DNA of 64,000 nt from Bacteroides_E sp964528875 (GTDB lineage Bacteria; Bacteroidota; Bacteroidia; Bacteroidales; Bacteroidaceae). Both the position numbers and the translations under genes were made by a program. Below the pieces are notes generated by a model that worked only from the letters and a program-made list of their open reading frames with translations, was not told the origin of the DNA and made no database searches. Shown here piece after piece: positions 41,855-51,592 of the stretch. Every line of letters starts with the position of its first letter. The first letter of the stretch is position 1. The DNA lies in assembly GCA_964528875.1 (NCBI GenBank), contig CAZGUI010000006.1, positions 1 through 64,000 on the forward strand. Direction: 5' to 3'.

Positions 41855-44633
41855 TAATCCAAAACTTATTGTTCTTCACACTTTGAATAGGGTAAATGGC
41901 TTTCTGTCTGGAGTATGGATGGTTCCATTCATCGGCTACTGCCTCATATTCGGGATGTGGAGAGTTTTTAAGAACATTATTCTCTTTATCTGCTTCACCC
42001 GACTTAACTTCCTGAGCTTCTTGATAGATGGAAAGCATAACATCCACAAAGTTATTTAACTCAGCCAAACTTTCACTTTCTGTCGGTTCAATCATGAGCG
42101 TTCCGGCAACAGGAAAAGATAGAGTTGGTGCGTGGTAGCCATAATCCATGAGTCGTTTGGCAATATCCACTTCTGTGATACCTGTTTCCTCTTTTAGTGT
42201 TCTACACTCTAAAATCATTTCGTGGCCTACAAAACCATTTTCTCCTCGATAAACCACACCATAGCTGTCTTCGAAGCATTTGGTTAAGTAGTTAGCACTT
42301 AGAATTGCTATTTTTGTGGCTTGAGTAAGTCCTTCTATACCCATCATTTTGATATATCCATAAGTGATGGGTAAAATACCGGCACTACCATAGCGAGCTG
42401 AGGATACTTGGTTACTGGCATTGTCTGTAGAAGTATGTCCCGGAAGATGAGGTATTAAATGTTTGGCTACACATATTGGACCAACACCCGGTCCACCACC
42501 TCCGTGAGGACTAGCAAAGGTTTTGTGAAGATTAAGGTGACATACGTCTGCACCAATGAAACCGGGACTGGTTAATCCTACTTGTCCATTCATATTGGCT
42601 CCGTCCATATATACTTGAGCTCCACACCCGTGTGTCAGCCTGCAAATCTCGGCAATATCTTTCTCAAATATACCGTGTGTAGATGGGTATGTAATCATAA
42701 GTGCTGCTATTTCGTTTCCGTATTTTTGGATTTTTTCTTTGAAGTCATCCATATCTACATCACCTCTTTCGTTACTTGCACAAGTTATTGTGCTGTAGCC
42801 TGCCTGAATGGCAGATGCAGGATTTGTTCCGTGTGCTGAAGCAGGTATAATCACTTTGTTACGATGCCCTTCCCCTATGGATTCTAAGTATGAACGAATA
42901 ACACGAAGTCCTGCATATTCGCCCGCAGCTCCTGAGTTGGGTTGGAAACTTATCCCTTCAAATCCGGTAAGGATTTGCAATAACTCACCCAATTCTGTAA
43001 TGAGTTCCTGATAACCTTCAGCTTGATTTGTTGGTACTAAAGGGTGGATACCCATAAAACCGGGTAATGTTAGAGTTGACACTTCTGATGCAGCATTCAG
43101 TTTCATTGTACACGAACCCAGTGAAATCATAGAATGAGCTAAAGAGATGTCTTTCCTGTCCAATCGTTTGATGTAACGCATCATTTCAGTTTCCGTATGG
43201 TATTTTCGGAATGATTCGTGTGTTAAGAAGTCACTCGTTCTTTTGAACTTAGAGGTTTCTATAACCCCAGAATCTTTAATCTCAGAGATGGTCTTTGCTT
43301 CTTTGTTTACTGCTTGGGCAAAAATATTAAGTAAAGTATTTACTTCCTCTAATCCAGTAGTTTCATCTACGCTGAGACGTATGGTGTTGTCAATATAAGC
43401 TAAGTTGACCTCTTGTGAAAGAGCGATTTTTTCTATCTCTTCTTTAGAAGTAGTGTTTGGAATCTCAAATAGTATTGTATCAAAATAAGTGGTACTCAAT
43501 GAAGTATAGCCCAATTGTTTAATTTCTTCATTAAGTAGGGTAGCTATGTGGTGAATACGATTTGCAATCTGTCTTAAACCATAGGAGCCGTGATATACCG
43601 CATAAAAACCAGCCATTGTAGCTAATAATGCCTGGGCAGTACAAATGTTTGAGGTTGCACGCTCACGTTTGATGTGTTGTTCACGAGTTTGCAAAGCCAT
43701 GCGGTAGCATAACTTTCCATTTCTGTCTTTTGACCAACCAATAATTCGTCCCGGAATACTACGCTTGTGCTCACTGTGTGTAGCAAAATATGCTGCTGAT
43801 GGACCTCCATAATATAAAGGAATACCCATTCTTTGAGTACTTCCAAAAGCAATATCAGCGCCCCATTCTCCGGGAGGAGTCAGAAGAACTAAGCTTAGGA
43901 TATCTGCAGCAACAGCTACTTTACAGTCTGCTTGATGTGCTTTTTCTACAAACTCTTTGTAGTTCTTAACCGTCCCATTAGCGTTGGGGTATTGAATGAT
44001 GCATCCAAAGATATCGGGTGTAAAAGTAAAGTTCTCATAGTCATCTATCAGAAGATTTATTCCTTGAGGAATAGCTCTTGTTTTGATTACTGCAATGGTT
44101 TCAGGAAATACGTTTTTATCAATAAATAACGTTTGAGCATTGTTTTTTTTCTGATCTCTGCTTCTCAAGTTATACATCATTGTCATGGCTTCCGCACCGG
44201 CAGTAGCTTCGTCTAATAGCGAACTGTTTGCTAAAGGAAGTCCTGTTAAATCAGAAACCATAGTTTGGAAGTTCATTAAAGCTTCTAGTCTCCCTTGTGA
44301 AACTTCTCCTTGATAAGGAGTATATGAGGTGTACCATACAGGATTTTCCAGCACATTGCGACGAATAACAGCCGGAGTTATTGTGTTATACCATCCTTGG
44401 CCAATAAATGTGGAATAGATTTTATTCTTTTCTGATATTTGTTGAATGTGTTTGGCGAAGGCATATTCTGTTAGGGGTTCCGGAAGCTTAAGCGGTTGTT
44501 TATATAGAATATCTTCAGGAATCGTTTTCTTTATTAGTTCATCAAGTGAATCTACGCCTACTTTTTTCAACATTGTTTTTATGTCCGAAGACGATATACC
44601 GATGTGACGGTATTTTAACTCATTGGTTTCCAT
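41781..44633 (-). CDS. gcvP: Glycine dehydrogenase (aminomethyl-transferring), P-protein
   Basis: The P-protein of the glycine cleavage system decarboxylates glycine with PLP and passes the aminomethyl group to GcvH lipoyl groups. At 950 residues it is the fused single-chain form. The N-terminal half has 'YTPYQGEVSQGRLEALMNFQ', and the C-terminal half has the PLP lysine at about 704 in 'HLNLHKTFASPHGGGGPG' with 'SAARYGSAGILPITYGYIKM' nearby (SSARYGSAGILPI). The 3' end is duplicated at 26.3 kb. It is the last gene of a four-gene minus-strand run. lipB at 49 kb could serve lipoylation of its partner. Confidence 0.96.
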   Translation of the reverse strand: METNELKYRHIGISSSDIKTMLKKVGVDSLDELIKKTIPEDILYKQPLKLPEPLTEYAFAKHIQQISEKNKIYSTFIGQGWYNTITPAVIRRNVLENPVWYTSYTPYQGEVSQGRLEALMNFQTMVSDLTGLPLANSSLLDEATAGAEAMTMMYNLRSRDQKKNNAQTLFIDKNVFPETIAVIKTRAIPQGINLLIDDYENFTFTPDIFGCIIQYPNANGTVKNYKEFVEKAHQADCKVAVAADILSLVLLTPPGEWGADIAFGSTQRMGIPLYYGGPSAAYFATHSEHKRSIPGRIIGWSKDRNGKLCYRMALQTREQHIKRERATSNICTAQALLATMAGFYAVYHGSYGLRQIANRIHHIATLLNEEIKQLGYTSLSTTYFDTILFEIPNTTSKEEIEKIALSQEVNLAYIDNTIRLSVDETTGLEEVNTLLNIFAQAVNKEAKTISEIKDSGVIETSKFKRTSDFLTHESFRKYHTETEMMRYIKRLDRKDISLAHSMISLGSCTMKLNAASEVSTLTLPGFMGIHPLVPTNQAEGYQELITELGELLQILTGFEGISFQPNSGAAGEYAGLRVIRSYLESIGEGHRNKVIIPASAHGTNPASAIQAGYSTITCASNERGDVDMDDFKEKIQKYGNEIAALMITYPSTHGIFEKDIAEICRLTHGCGAQVYMDGANMNGQVGLTSPGFIGADVCHLNLHKTFASPHGGGGPGVGPICVAKHLIPHLPGHTSTDNASNQVSSARYGSAGILPITYGYIKMMGIEGLTQATKIAILSANYLTKCFEDSYGVVYRGENGFVGHEMILECRTLKEETGITEVDIAKRLMDYGYHAPTLSFPVAGTLMIEPTESESLAELNNFVDVMLSIYQEAQEVKSGEADKENNVLKNSPHPEYEAVADEWNHPYSRQKAIYPIQSVKNNKFWINVARIDDTLGDRQLLTTQYETFED

Positions 44634-44644
44634 ATCTATCGTTT

Positions 44645-45286
44645 TTATCTAAAAAAAGGGTTATTATTTTTTTCGTTTCCAATTGTAGTTGAGGGCCCAT
44701 GACCGGAATAAACTATTGTTTGTTTGGGTAGGGTGAACAAGCGACTGCAAATATGTTCTATCAGTTCATCAAAGTTTCCCCCTGTTAAATCTGCGCGTCC
44801 AATACTCCCTTGAAAAAGAACATCTCCGGAGAACATACAATTTTCCTTTTTGTTGTAATATACCAAGCTGCCGGGTGAATGTCCGGGAACATGAATTACA
44901 TCCAATTGGTTGTTTCCAAAAGTAACAACATCACCATCATATAAATAGGTGTCAATTGGAATAGGTTGTTCTTTCAGTTCAAAGCCAAACAAGCGACTCT
45001 GTTTGGGAGCTTCCTCTAACCAGAATTCGTCAGCTTTGTTGGCTGAAGGACCTACACCATACTCTTGTTTTACAAAAGGGTTACCAAAAATATGATCAAG
45101 ATGTAAATGAGTGTTGAGTAGGTGTTTTACAGTTAACTCATGATCGGATATATAATTCTTTAATTTTTGTCTTTCCTCTTCATAGAAGCATCCCGGGTCA
45201 ATAATTACTGCTTCTTTAGTCTCTTCGTCCCATAATACATAGGTGTTTACCGGGAACATGTTAAATTCAAATTTCTTGATTCTCAT
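44645..45286 (-). CDS. MBL-fold metallo-hydrolase (glyoxalase II-like)
   Basis: A 213-residue metallo-beta-lactamase-fold hydrolase with the metal-binding motif 'NTHLHLDHIFG' (HxHxDH, about 60-68), 'HVPGHSPGSLVYYN' and 'SGDVLFQGSIGRADL' with the bridging Asp, and 'YSGHGPSTTIGNEKNNNPFF' near the C-terminus. This is the YcbL/GloB-like subgroup, whose members hydrolyse thioesters such as S-lactoylglutathione, although the physiological substrate in Bacteroidetes is unclear. It lies 11 bp upstream of gcvP. Confidence 0.87.
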   Translation of the reverse strand: MRIKKFEFNMFPVNTYVLWDEETKEAVIIDPGCFYEEERQKLKNYISDHELTVKHLLNTHLHLDHIFGNPFVKQEYGVGPSANKADEFWLEEAPKQSRLFGFELKEQPIPIDTYLYDGDVVTFGNNQLDVIHVPGHSPGSLVYYNKKENCMFSGDVLFQGSIGRADLTGGNFDELIEHICSRLFTLPKQTIVYSGHGPSTTIGNEKNNNPFFR

Positions 45287-45303
45287 GGCATTTATAATAA
45301 AAG

Positions 45304-45924
45304 TTATAGTGGAACAAAAACTAGTTTTTTCGTTTGAAAGAAATCCTCTTCAAAGTCTGTATCTAATGGATGAACGGTAATTACACTTTTAAAGGGCTTG
45401 ATCTCTTTTTCTAAATCGCCACCTTTTAGGCATAATAAACCATTAGGAATTGCATTCCTTTGTTCCTTGCTTATATTTTTCTGTATGATTTTTACTAGGT
45501 CGGGTAAGTTCATTACCGCACGACTAACAACAAAGTCGTATGTGTCTTTTATCTCCTCTCCTCGAATATGGCTAAAGGTTACGTTTTCTAATCCAATACT
45601 TTTTGCTATTTCCTCAGCTACCCTAACTTTCTTTCCAATACTATCAATTAGATGAAAGTGAACATTTGGGAATAGAATAGCTAATGGGATACCCGGAAAC
45701 CCTCCTCCTGTTCCAAAATCTAAGACTTTTGTCTGAGCCTTAAAGTTGATGAATTTAGCAATACTTAAAGAGTGTAAAATGTGGTGTATAAATAAGTTTC
45801 CAATGTCTTTACGAGAGATTACATTTATTTTCCCATTCCATTCTGTGTATAATGGATAGAGACTGTTAAATTGCTCTATCTGTTTTTCTGACAATGAAGG
45901 AAAATATTTTAAAATGAAGTCCAT
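45304..45924 (-). CDS. rsmG: 16S rRNA (guanine(527)-N(7))-methyltransferase RsmG
   Basis: RsmG methylates G527 of 16S rRNA with S-adenosylmethionine. The 206-residue protein has the typical N-terminal helical part ('LYTEWNGKINVISRKDIGNL', 'IHHILHSLSIAKF'), the SAM loop 'VLDFGTGGGFPGIPLAI' (about 69-85), and 'VVSRAVMNLPDLV' with 'LCLKGGDLEKEI'. It lies 17 bp before the MBL gene. Confidence 0.95.
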   Translation of the reverse strand: MDFILKYFPSLSEKQIEQFNSLYPLYTEWNGKINVISRKDIGNLFIHHILHSLSIAKFINFKAQTKVLDFGTGGGFPGIPLAILFPNVHFHLIDSIGKKVRVAEEIAKSIGLENVTFSHIRGEEIKDTYDFVVSRAVMNLPDLVKIIQKNISKEQRNAIPNGLLCLKGGDLEKEIKPFKSVITVHPLDTDFEEDFFQTKKLVFVPL

Positions 45925-45945
45925 AAATGTATGCTTATGATTAGA

Positions 45946-46800
45946 TTATTTAAATTCGTAAATAGATTGCCATATAGGATTACTATTAAACAAATGTGTT
46001 ATTTTGCTGTAAGGTATGGTAATCGAAATAGATCCCATAGAATAAGGAGCTATTTCATATACATTGTATAAAAACGTTATACCTCGTTCATCCAATTTGA
46101 AGTTAGAGGTTGGAGTAATTTCATCCGTAGATTCATAGCCCATATCTCTCAACTCTTCTTTAGATGATGCTTTTTTATCTGCCATTAATTGACTCCATAA
46201 TGCATCCATTAATGCCTCTTTATAATTAGAAACAAAAATATCTTCCAGCTTTAAAATCATTTTCGTCTTTAAGTCAAAGTTGTAATAGTTGGTAGCATAT
46301 ATGCCATGGGCACCTCCGGTGTATTCCTGATAATATATTTTATAAACTAATAAATCTTTGTTATAGAATTCAACATTGCTATTGAGTGTCTTTTCATAAT
46401 TATACCAAGAGCCAATGTTCTCTCCATTCTCTTTATGCATCTCTTCGTCTTCCTTGTAAAGCGACTCCAAATCATTTTTATAAGTTTGGACATAATCGTT
46501 GGTATAATCAGCAATAATTTCTTCTATTGAACGATTGACATACGAGTCTCCAAAAAAGAGAGTAGTAAAGTAATTATTCAGTGTATCTTTTAAATTCTCT
46601 TTCGAGGAGTTCTTTATATAAGTATATTCTATTGATAAGTTGCAAAAGGGCTTGTTTGTATCATCAAATAAGTGAGCCTCGGTGTTTTCTTTTGCGGTGT
46701 TAAAGATGAAGTTTCCTGTATTCCTTTCGGTTTGACAACTAACAATCAAGAGTAACAGAGTAATAAAAAAGCCTGTGTGAGAAAGTGCTTTAGTCTTCAT
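45946..46800 (-). CDS. DUF3298/DUF4163-type lipoprotein (RsiV-like)
   Basis: A 284-residue lipoprotein (lipobox cysteine Cys22, 'LLLLIVSCQ'). The middle resembles the PdaC/DUF4163 domain ('FCNLSIEYTYIKN') and the C-terminal part the DUF3298 domain ('YYQEYTGGAHGIYATNYYNF', 'KLEDIF', 'ITPTSNFKLDERGITFLYN', 'YSMGSISITIPYSKI'). Related domains occur in RsiV, which binds lysozyme, but no sigma factor gene is nearby, so no such role is claimed. It heads the rsmG-MBL-gcvP run. Confidence 0.8.
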   Translation of the reverse strand: MKTKALSHTGFFITLLLLIVSCQTERNTGNFIFNTAKENTEAHLFDDTNKPFCNLSIEYTYIKNSSKENLKDTLNNYFTTLFFGDSYVNRSIEEIIADYTNDYVQTYKNDLESLYKEDEEMHKENGENIGSWYNYEKTLNSNVEFYNKDLLVYKIYYQEYTGGAHGIYATNYYNFDLKTKMILKLEDIFVSNYKEALMDALWSQLMADKKASSKEELRDMGYESTDEITPTSNFKLDERGITFLYNVYEIAPYSMGSISITIPYSKITHLFNSNPIWQSIYEFK

Positions 46801-46838
46801 TATGAATGTTTTATATGATTAATGGAATGTTATTAAGA

Positions 46839-46846
46839 CAAATATA
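46839..46846 (-). promoter_or_regulatory. Putative -7 element for the lipoprotein-rsmG-gcvP run
   Basis: The minus strand reads TATATTTG, a TAnnTTTG match, about 39 bp before the lipoprotein start. No -33 match at the expected spacing. The 203-bp gap is shared with the divergent copA, for which I could not identify a promoter. Confidence 0.4.
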
Positions 46847-47003
46847 AAAATTATTAATTGATACTCTTCTAAAAAAAGAATATAACTAAGCGTTTTTATG
46901 TTTAATAAAATTGCTAATTTAGAACAATTCTTATTAGTAGTTGTTTGACAGATAACGTTCTTTTATTTGATAAAGCGTTGTATAGGTAATATATTAAGAG
47001 GTT

Positions 47004-49217
47004 ATGGATAAAAAAGGTGAAGTTAAAAAAGAATTCCCTGTATTAAATATGCATTGTTCAGGTTGTGCTCAAAATGTTGAGAAAGCTGTTAAAGGGATGG
47101 TGGGAATATCGGATGTTTATGTGAATTTAGCAACGAATAGTTTGCACGTTGCTTTTAACCCGAAAAGTGTTTCACCGGGAGAAATAAGAGCTTCCGTTTT
47201 AGCTGCAGGGTATGATTTAATACTTAAGGAGCAAACTCAAGATGAGTTTCAGAAAATGCAGAATCAACAATATCAAGATGCTAAACATAAAGTTATATGG
47301 GCTTGGATTTTTACCATTCCTTTAATGGTGTTATCTATGTTTTTCTCGGACCTGCCTTATGTAAATTACTTTATGTTTGTTGTTACAACTGCTTTTCTTG
47401 TCTTTTTCGGGAAATCGTTCTACGTTAGTGCCTGGAAGCTTTTAAGAACAGGGAAGAGCAATATGGATACCCTTGTTTCTTTAAGTACTTCCATTGCTTA
47501 TCTTTTCAGTATGTTTAATACGTTCTATCCTGAGTTTTGGGAAAGCAGAGAGTTGACTCCTCATGTGTATTATGAGGCTGCCATTATGATTATAACTTTT
47601 GTTATGACGGGTAAACTCATGGAAGAGCGAGCTAAAGGACAAACTACCTCAGCTATAAAAAAATTAATGGGCTTACGTCCTGATATAGCCAGAGTTAAGC
47701 GTAACGGAGAAGTTCTTGATATTCCCATAGAAGAATTGATAGTTGGAGATTTGGTGGTTGTTCGCCCAGGAGAGAAAATTCCGGTCGACGGTTTGTTGGA
47801 AGAAGGGTATTCTAATGTGGATGAGAGTATGATAACAGGAGAACCCATACCTATAGCCAAGGAAGTTGGTTCTAAAGTTTTAACAGGAACTATAAATCAA
47901 AAAGGTTCGTTTGTAGTACAGGCCGAAAAGGTTGGAGAAGATACTTTGCTGGCTCAAATTATAGAACGTGTACAAGAGGCTCAAGGGAAGAAAGCACCTG
48001 TACAGCGTATTGTAGATAAAGTGACTGCAGTGTTTGTTCCTGTTGTAGTTCTAATTGCCATATTAACTTTCTCTTTATGGCTTATTATTGGAGGAATGCC
48101 TTACTTTTCACATGCTTTAGTTTCTGCAGTATCTGTATTAGTTATTGCTTGTCCTTGTGCTTTAGGATTAGCCACGCCAACAGCTTTGATGGTTGGTCTG
48201 GGAAAAGCTGCAAATAATCACATTCTAATTAAGGATGCTGTAGCTTTGGAACAGATGCGAAAAGTAAATACCATTGTTTTTGATAAAACAGGTACGCTAA
48301 CAGATGGAAAACCTACTGTTGCCGGATGGCTTTGGGCTGTACCTTCAGAGTTGAAATATAAAGAGATTCTTATCTCTGCAGAAATGAAATCAGAACATCC
48401 ATTAGCAGGTGCTTTGGTGCAGAATTTGAAAGAAAAAATCAATCCTATTGAATTAGATTCATTTGATAGTTTAACCGGAAGGGGTATTGAGGTGGTTGTT
48501 GATGGTGTTAAGTATTGGGTTGGAAGCCAACGTTTAATGGAAGAAAGAGGATTAGAAGTTCCTCAGGTGCTTAAAGGAATGTTGGTTGAATATGAAAGGA
48601 AAGGGTACGGTATCATCTATTATGGTGATGATAAGCAACTTATTGCTATTATTGCAGTCAGTGATATGATAAAACCAACTTCTGTTGAAGCAATAGAGGA
48701 GCTACAAAGAAGTGGTTATGAAATTTGTATGTTGACTGGTGATGGAGAGCGTTCTGCTTCAAGTGTTGCTCAGCAACTCAACATAACCAACTATCAATCG
48801 GAGGTATTACCTATTGATAAGGAGTTATTTGTTCAACAGCTACAATCTGAAGGAAAGGTGGTGGCTATGGTTGGTGATGGAATTAATGATTCACAAGCCT
48901 TAGCTATAGCCGATGTAAGTATTGCTATGGGAAAAGGAACTGATATTGCAATGGATGTAGCGATGGTTACTTTGATGACTTCGGACCTTTTCTTACTTCC
49001 TAAAGCTTTTCGTTTATCAGATCAAACCGTGAAATTGATTTACCAAAATTTATTTTGGGCATTCATTTATAACATCATTGGTATTCCTATTGCTGCAGGT
49101 ATACTGTTCCCTGTTTGGGGTATCTTAATGAATCCAATGATAGCTAGTATGGCTATGGCGTTTTCTTCTGTTTCTGTCGTTTTAAATAGTTTAGGCTTAG
49201 CTAAAAGAAAGATATAA
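47004..49217 (+). CDS. copA: Heavy-metal/copper-translocating P1B-type ATPase
   Basis: A 737-residue copper exporter. One N-terminal HMA domain has the metal pair Cys18/Cys21 ('NMHCSGCAQNV'). The membrane metal site CPC is at 383-385 ('VIACPCALGLATPTALMVG'), the actuator motif is 'VDESMITGEPIPI' (with TGE), the phosphorylated Asp is about 427 in 'FDKTGTLTDGKP', the nucleotide site is 'SEHPLAGAL', and the hinge is 'MVGDGINDSQALAIADV'. The CPC and 'MIASMAMAFSSVSVVLNSL' segment fit Cu(I) specificity. It is followed 21 bp later by lipB. No copper-responsive regulator gene is adjacent. Confidence 0.93.
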   Translation: MDKKGEVKKEFPVLNMHCSGCAQNVEKAVKGMVGISDVYVNLATNSLHVAFNPKSVSPGEIRASVLAAGYDLILKEQTQDEFQKMQNQQYQDAKHKVIWAWIFTIPLMVLSMFFSDLPYVNYFMFVVTTAFLVFFGKSFYVSAWKLLRTGKSNMDTLVSLSTSIAYLFSMFNTFYPEFWESRELTPHVYYEAAIMIITFVMTGKLMEERAKGQTTSAIKKLMGLRPDIARVKRNGEVLDIPIEELIVGDLVVVRPGEKIPVDGLLEEGYSNVDESMITGEPIPIAKEVGSKVLTGTINQKGSFVVQAEKVGEDTLLAQIIERVQEAQGKKAPVQRIVDKVTAVFVPVVVLIAILTFSLWLIIGGMPYFSHALVSAVSVLVIACPCALGLATPTALMVGLGKAANNHILIKDAVALEQMRKVNTIVFDKTGTLTDGKPTVAGWLWAVPSELKYKEILISAEMKSEHPLAGALVQNLKEKINPIELDSFDSLTGRGIEVVVDGVKYWVGSQRLMEERGLEVPQVLKGMLVEYERKGYGIIYYGDDKQLIAIIAVSDMIKPTSVEAIEELQRSGYEICMLTGDGERSASSVAQQLNITNYQSEVLPIDKELFVQQLQSEGKVVAMVGDGINDSQALAIADVSIAMGKGTDIAMDVAMVTLMTSDLFLLPKAFRLSDQTVKLIYQNLFWAFIYNIIGIPIAAGILFPVWGILMNPMIASMAMAFSSVSVVLNSLGLAKRKI

Positions 49218-49238
49218 ATTCGTTTTATCTTTGTTGTT

Positions 49239-49913
49239 ATGAGCTTAAAAATAGAAAACTGGGGACTAATCTCATATGCTGAGGCTTGGGATAGGCAAAA
49301 AGAGTATTTTGAGAAGATTATTGATGCGAAATTAAATGGACGACCTCACACCAATTACTTGGTTTTATGTGAACATCCATCTGTCTATACCTTAGGAAAA
49401 AGTGGACATCAGAACAATATGTTGCTTAATGAGTCGCAATTAGCTAAGGTCGGGGCGGAACTGTTTCGCATTGATCGTGGGGGAGATATAACCTATCATG
49501 GCCCCGGACAGGTGGTTTGTTATCCTCTGATAGATTTAGAAGACTTTCATTTAGGACTTAAAAGCTATATCCATTTACTTGAGCAGGCTGTGATAAATCT
49601 GTGTGTTTTGTATAATATTGAGGCTACGCGATTGGATGGAGCAACCGGAGTGTGGTTGGATGTGGGTACGAGTCAAGAGAGGAAGATTTGTGCCATGGGA
49701 GTTCGTTGCAGTCATTTCATCACTATGCATGGACTGGCATTGAATGTAAATACTGACCTGAATTACTTTAATTATATAAACCCTTGTGGCTTTCAAGATA
49801 AAGGGGTAACCTCATTTGCCAAAGAATTGGGCTATGAGCTTTCAGAGCAAAAAATAGCCAGTCAATTGGCTGATTTGTTAATTTCTTTATTGCAGGAAAT
49901 GGAAGAAAACTAA
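49239..49913 (+). CDS. lipB: Octanoyltransferase LipB
   Basis: LipB moves octanoyl groups from acyl carrier protein to lipoyl domains, the first step of endogenous lipoylation. The 224-residue protein has 'LVLCEHPSVYTLGKSG', the signature 'IDRGGDITYHGPGQVVCYPL', 'GVWLDVGTSQERKICAMGVR' with the conserved lysine, and 'FNYINPCGFQDKGVTS' with the catalytic cysteine. It likely shares a transcript with copA. Glycine cleavage is one possible user. Confidence 0.94.
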   Translation: MSLKIENWGLISYAEAWDRQKEYFEKIIDAKLNGRPHTNYLVLCEHPSVYTLGKSGHQNNMLLNESQLAKVGAELFRIDRGGDITYHGPGQVVCYPLIDLEDFHLGLKSYIHLLEQAVINLCVLYNIEATRLDGATGVWLDVGTSQERKICAMGVRCSHFITMHGLALNVNTDLNYFNYINPCGFQDKGVTSFAKELGYELSEQKIASQLADLLISLLQEMEEN

Positions 49914-49994
49914 AAGATTCTTTCTTTTTGAGGCAATTCTGCTGCTTTTATTAAACTTTTTGATTGGTATATCTAAAAATTCACAGAATTTCGT

Positions 49995-50002
49995 TAGTTT
50001 TG
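49995..50002 (+). promoter_or_regulatory. Putative -7 element upstream of hisA
   Basis: TAGTTTTG matches TAnnTTTG, 30 bp before hisA. A good -33 was not found. No leader peptide with histidine codons is visible in the short 5' region. Confidence 0.45.
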
Positions 50003-50032
50003 TGGGTGTTTTTATTAAAGCTTTAAATAGAA

Positions 50033-50755
50033 ATGAAAATAGAGATTATTCCAGCTATAGATATCATTGATGGTAAATGTGTGAGACTTTCACAAGGTGA
50101 TTATAATAAGAAGAAAATTTATAGTGAGAATCCCGTTGACATGGCAAAGGAAATGGAGGATGCCGGGATTAAGCGTTTACATGTAGTAGATTTAGATGGT
50201 GCTTTATCTTCCGGAATAGTAAATCTTAAGGCTTTAGAAAACCTATGTACTCAGACCTCTTTAGTTATTGATTTTGGAGGAGGCATCAAAAGTAAAACGG
50301 ATATAGAAGCAGCTTTTCAATGTGGTGTTTCAATGGTTACTGTAGGTAGTATAGCCGTTAAAAAGCCGGAGCTTTTTCTGGAGTGGTTAAACTTCTATGG
50401 AGGAGAAAAGATTATTCTGGGTGCTGATGTAAATCAAGGAAAGATAGCTGTAAATGGATGGCAAGAACAATCATCGCAAGAGTTGTTTTCATTTCTTAAA
50501 GATTATAGAGCAAAAGGAGTGAGTAAAGTTATTTGTACAGATATCAGTAAAGATGGTATGTTGCAAGGAACAAATGTGGATTTATATAAAGATATTTTAG
50601 TCTCTTTCCCGGATTTGTATTTAATTGCTAGTGGAGGTATTAGTTCGTTAGAAGATATCGATCAACTGGTGGAAAATAAAATACCTGCTGTTATTATTGG
50701 TAAGGCTTTGTATGAAGGAAAAATCACGTTAGAAGAATTACAGGCATATTTATAA
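50033..50755 (+). CDS. hisA: HisA: 5'-ProFAR isomerase
   Basis: HisA isomerises the ProFAR intermediate in histidine synthesis. It is a 240-residue TIM barrel with the catalytic aspartate in 'IPAIDIIDGKCVRLSQG' and the second acid in 'VICTDISKDGMLQGTNVDLY', and the phosphate loops 'FGGGIKS' and 'ASGGISS'. It starts the hisA-hisF-hisIE-ftsE-lysC-lysA run. hisH, whose product partners HisF, is not next to it as it often is in Bacteroides. Confidence 0.95.
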   Translation: MKIEIIPAIDIIDGKCVRLSQGDYNKKKIYSENPVDMAKEMEDAGIKRLHVVDLDGALSSGIVNLKALENLCTQTSLVIDFGGGIKSKTDIEAAFQCGVSMVTVGSIAVKKPELFLEWLNFYGGEKIILGADVNQGKIAVNGWQEQSSQELFSFLKDYRAKGVSKVICTDISKDGMLQGTNVDLYKDILVSFPDLYLIASGGISSLEDIDQLVENKIPAVIIGKALYEGKITLEELQAYL

Positions 50756-50788
50756 TTGTTTGTTCTTAAAAACTAAAAAACAGAACTC

Positions 50789-51541
50789 ATGATAAAGAGA
50801 ATAATTCCTTGTTTAGATATAAAAAATGGTGAAACGGTTAAAGGTGTAAACTTTGTAAACCTTAAACATGCGGGTGATCCGGTAGAATTAGCCAAAGCGT
50901 ATAATGAACAGGGAGCAGATGAGTTAGTTATATTGGATATAGCTGCTACCGTTGAAAAAAGAAAGACCTTTAATCAATTAATAAAAGATATAGCAGAAGT
51001 ATTGACAATTCCACTTACTGTTGGAGGTGGAATTAGTGAGTTGAGTGATGTGGAGCGTATTCTGAGTCTGGGGGCAAGTAAAGTGTCTTATAGTTCAGCT
51101 GCACTACGTAATCCAAATTTAATTGATGAGGTTGCGAAACATTTTGGATCTACCATCTCTGTCGTGGCTATTGATGCTAAAGAAACAGATAAAGGGTGGA
51201 TGTGCCTTTTGAATGGTGGACGTGTTCTTTCAGAAAAACTGTTATTGGATTGGGCTTATGAGGCACAAGAACGTGGAGCAGGAGAGATTCTATTTACAAG
51301 TATGGATCATGACGGAAAGAAAATTGGATTCCCTAATGAAATATTGGCCGAGTTGCATAATAAGCTTTCAATTCCTGTGATTGCATCTGGTGGTGCTGGT
51401 TCTATGGAGGACTTTAGAGATGCTTTTCTAACAGGTCACGCTGATGCTGCACTGGCAGCAAGTGTTTTTCACTTTGGAGAAGTTAAAATACCAGAATTAA
51501 AAGCTTATCTTTGCAATCAGGGGATTTCTGTTCGCAAATAA
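50789..51541 (+). CDS. hisF: Imidazole glycerol phosphate synthase subunit HisF
   Basis: HisF is the cyclase subunit of imidazole glycerol phosphate synthase, making IGP and AICAR with ammonia delivered by HisH. The 250-residue TIM barrel has catalytic aspartates in 'IIPCLDIKNGETVKGVNF' and 'ILFTSMDHDGKKIGF', and phosphate loops 'TVGGGIS' and 'ASGGAGS'. It lies 33 bp after hisA and 51 bp before the chosen hisIE start. Confidence 0.96.
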   Translation: MIKRIIPCLDIKNGETVKGVNFVNLKHAGDPVELAKAYNEQGADELVILDIAATVEKRKTFNQLIKDIAEVLTIPLTVGGGISELSDVERILSLGASKVSYSSAALRNPNLIDEVAKHFGSTISVVAIDAKETDKGWMCLLNGGRVLSEKLLLDWAYEAQERGAGEILFTSMDHDGKKIGFPNEILAELHNKLSIPVIASGGAGSMEDFRDAFLTGHADAALAASVFHFGEVKIPELKAYLCNQGISVRK

Positions 51542-51592
51542 TTGCTTATTAAGAACTTGACTGAACCATTTTGCTACTCAAAACATATAAAG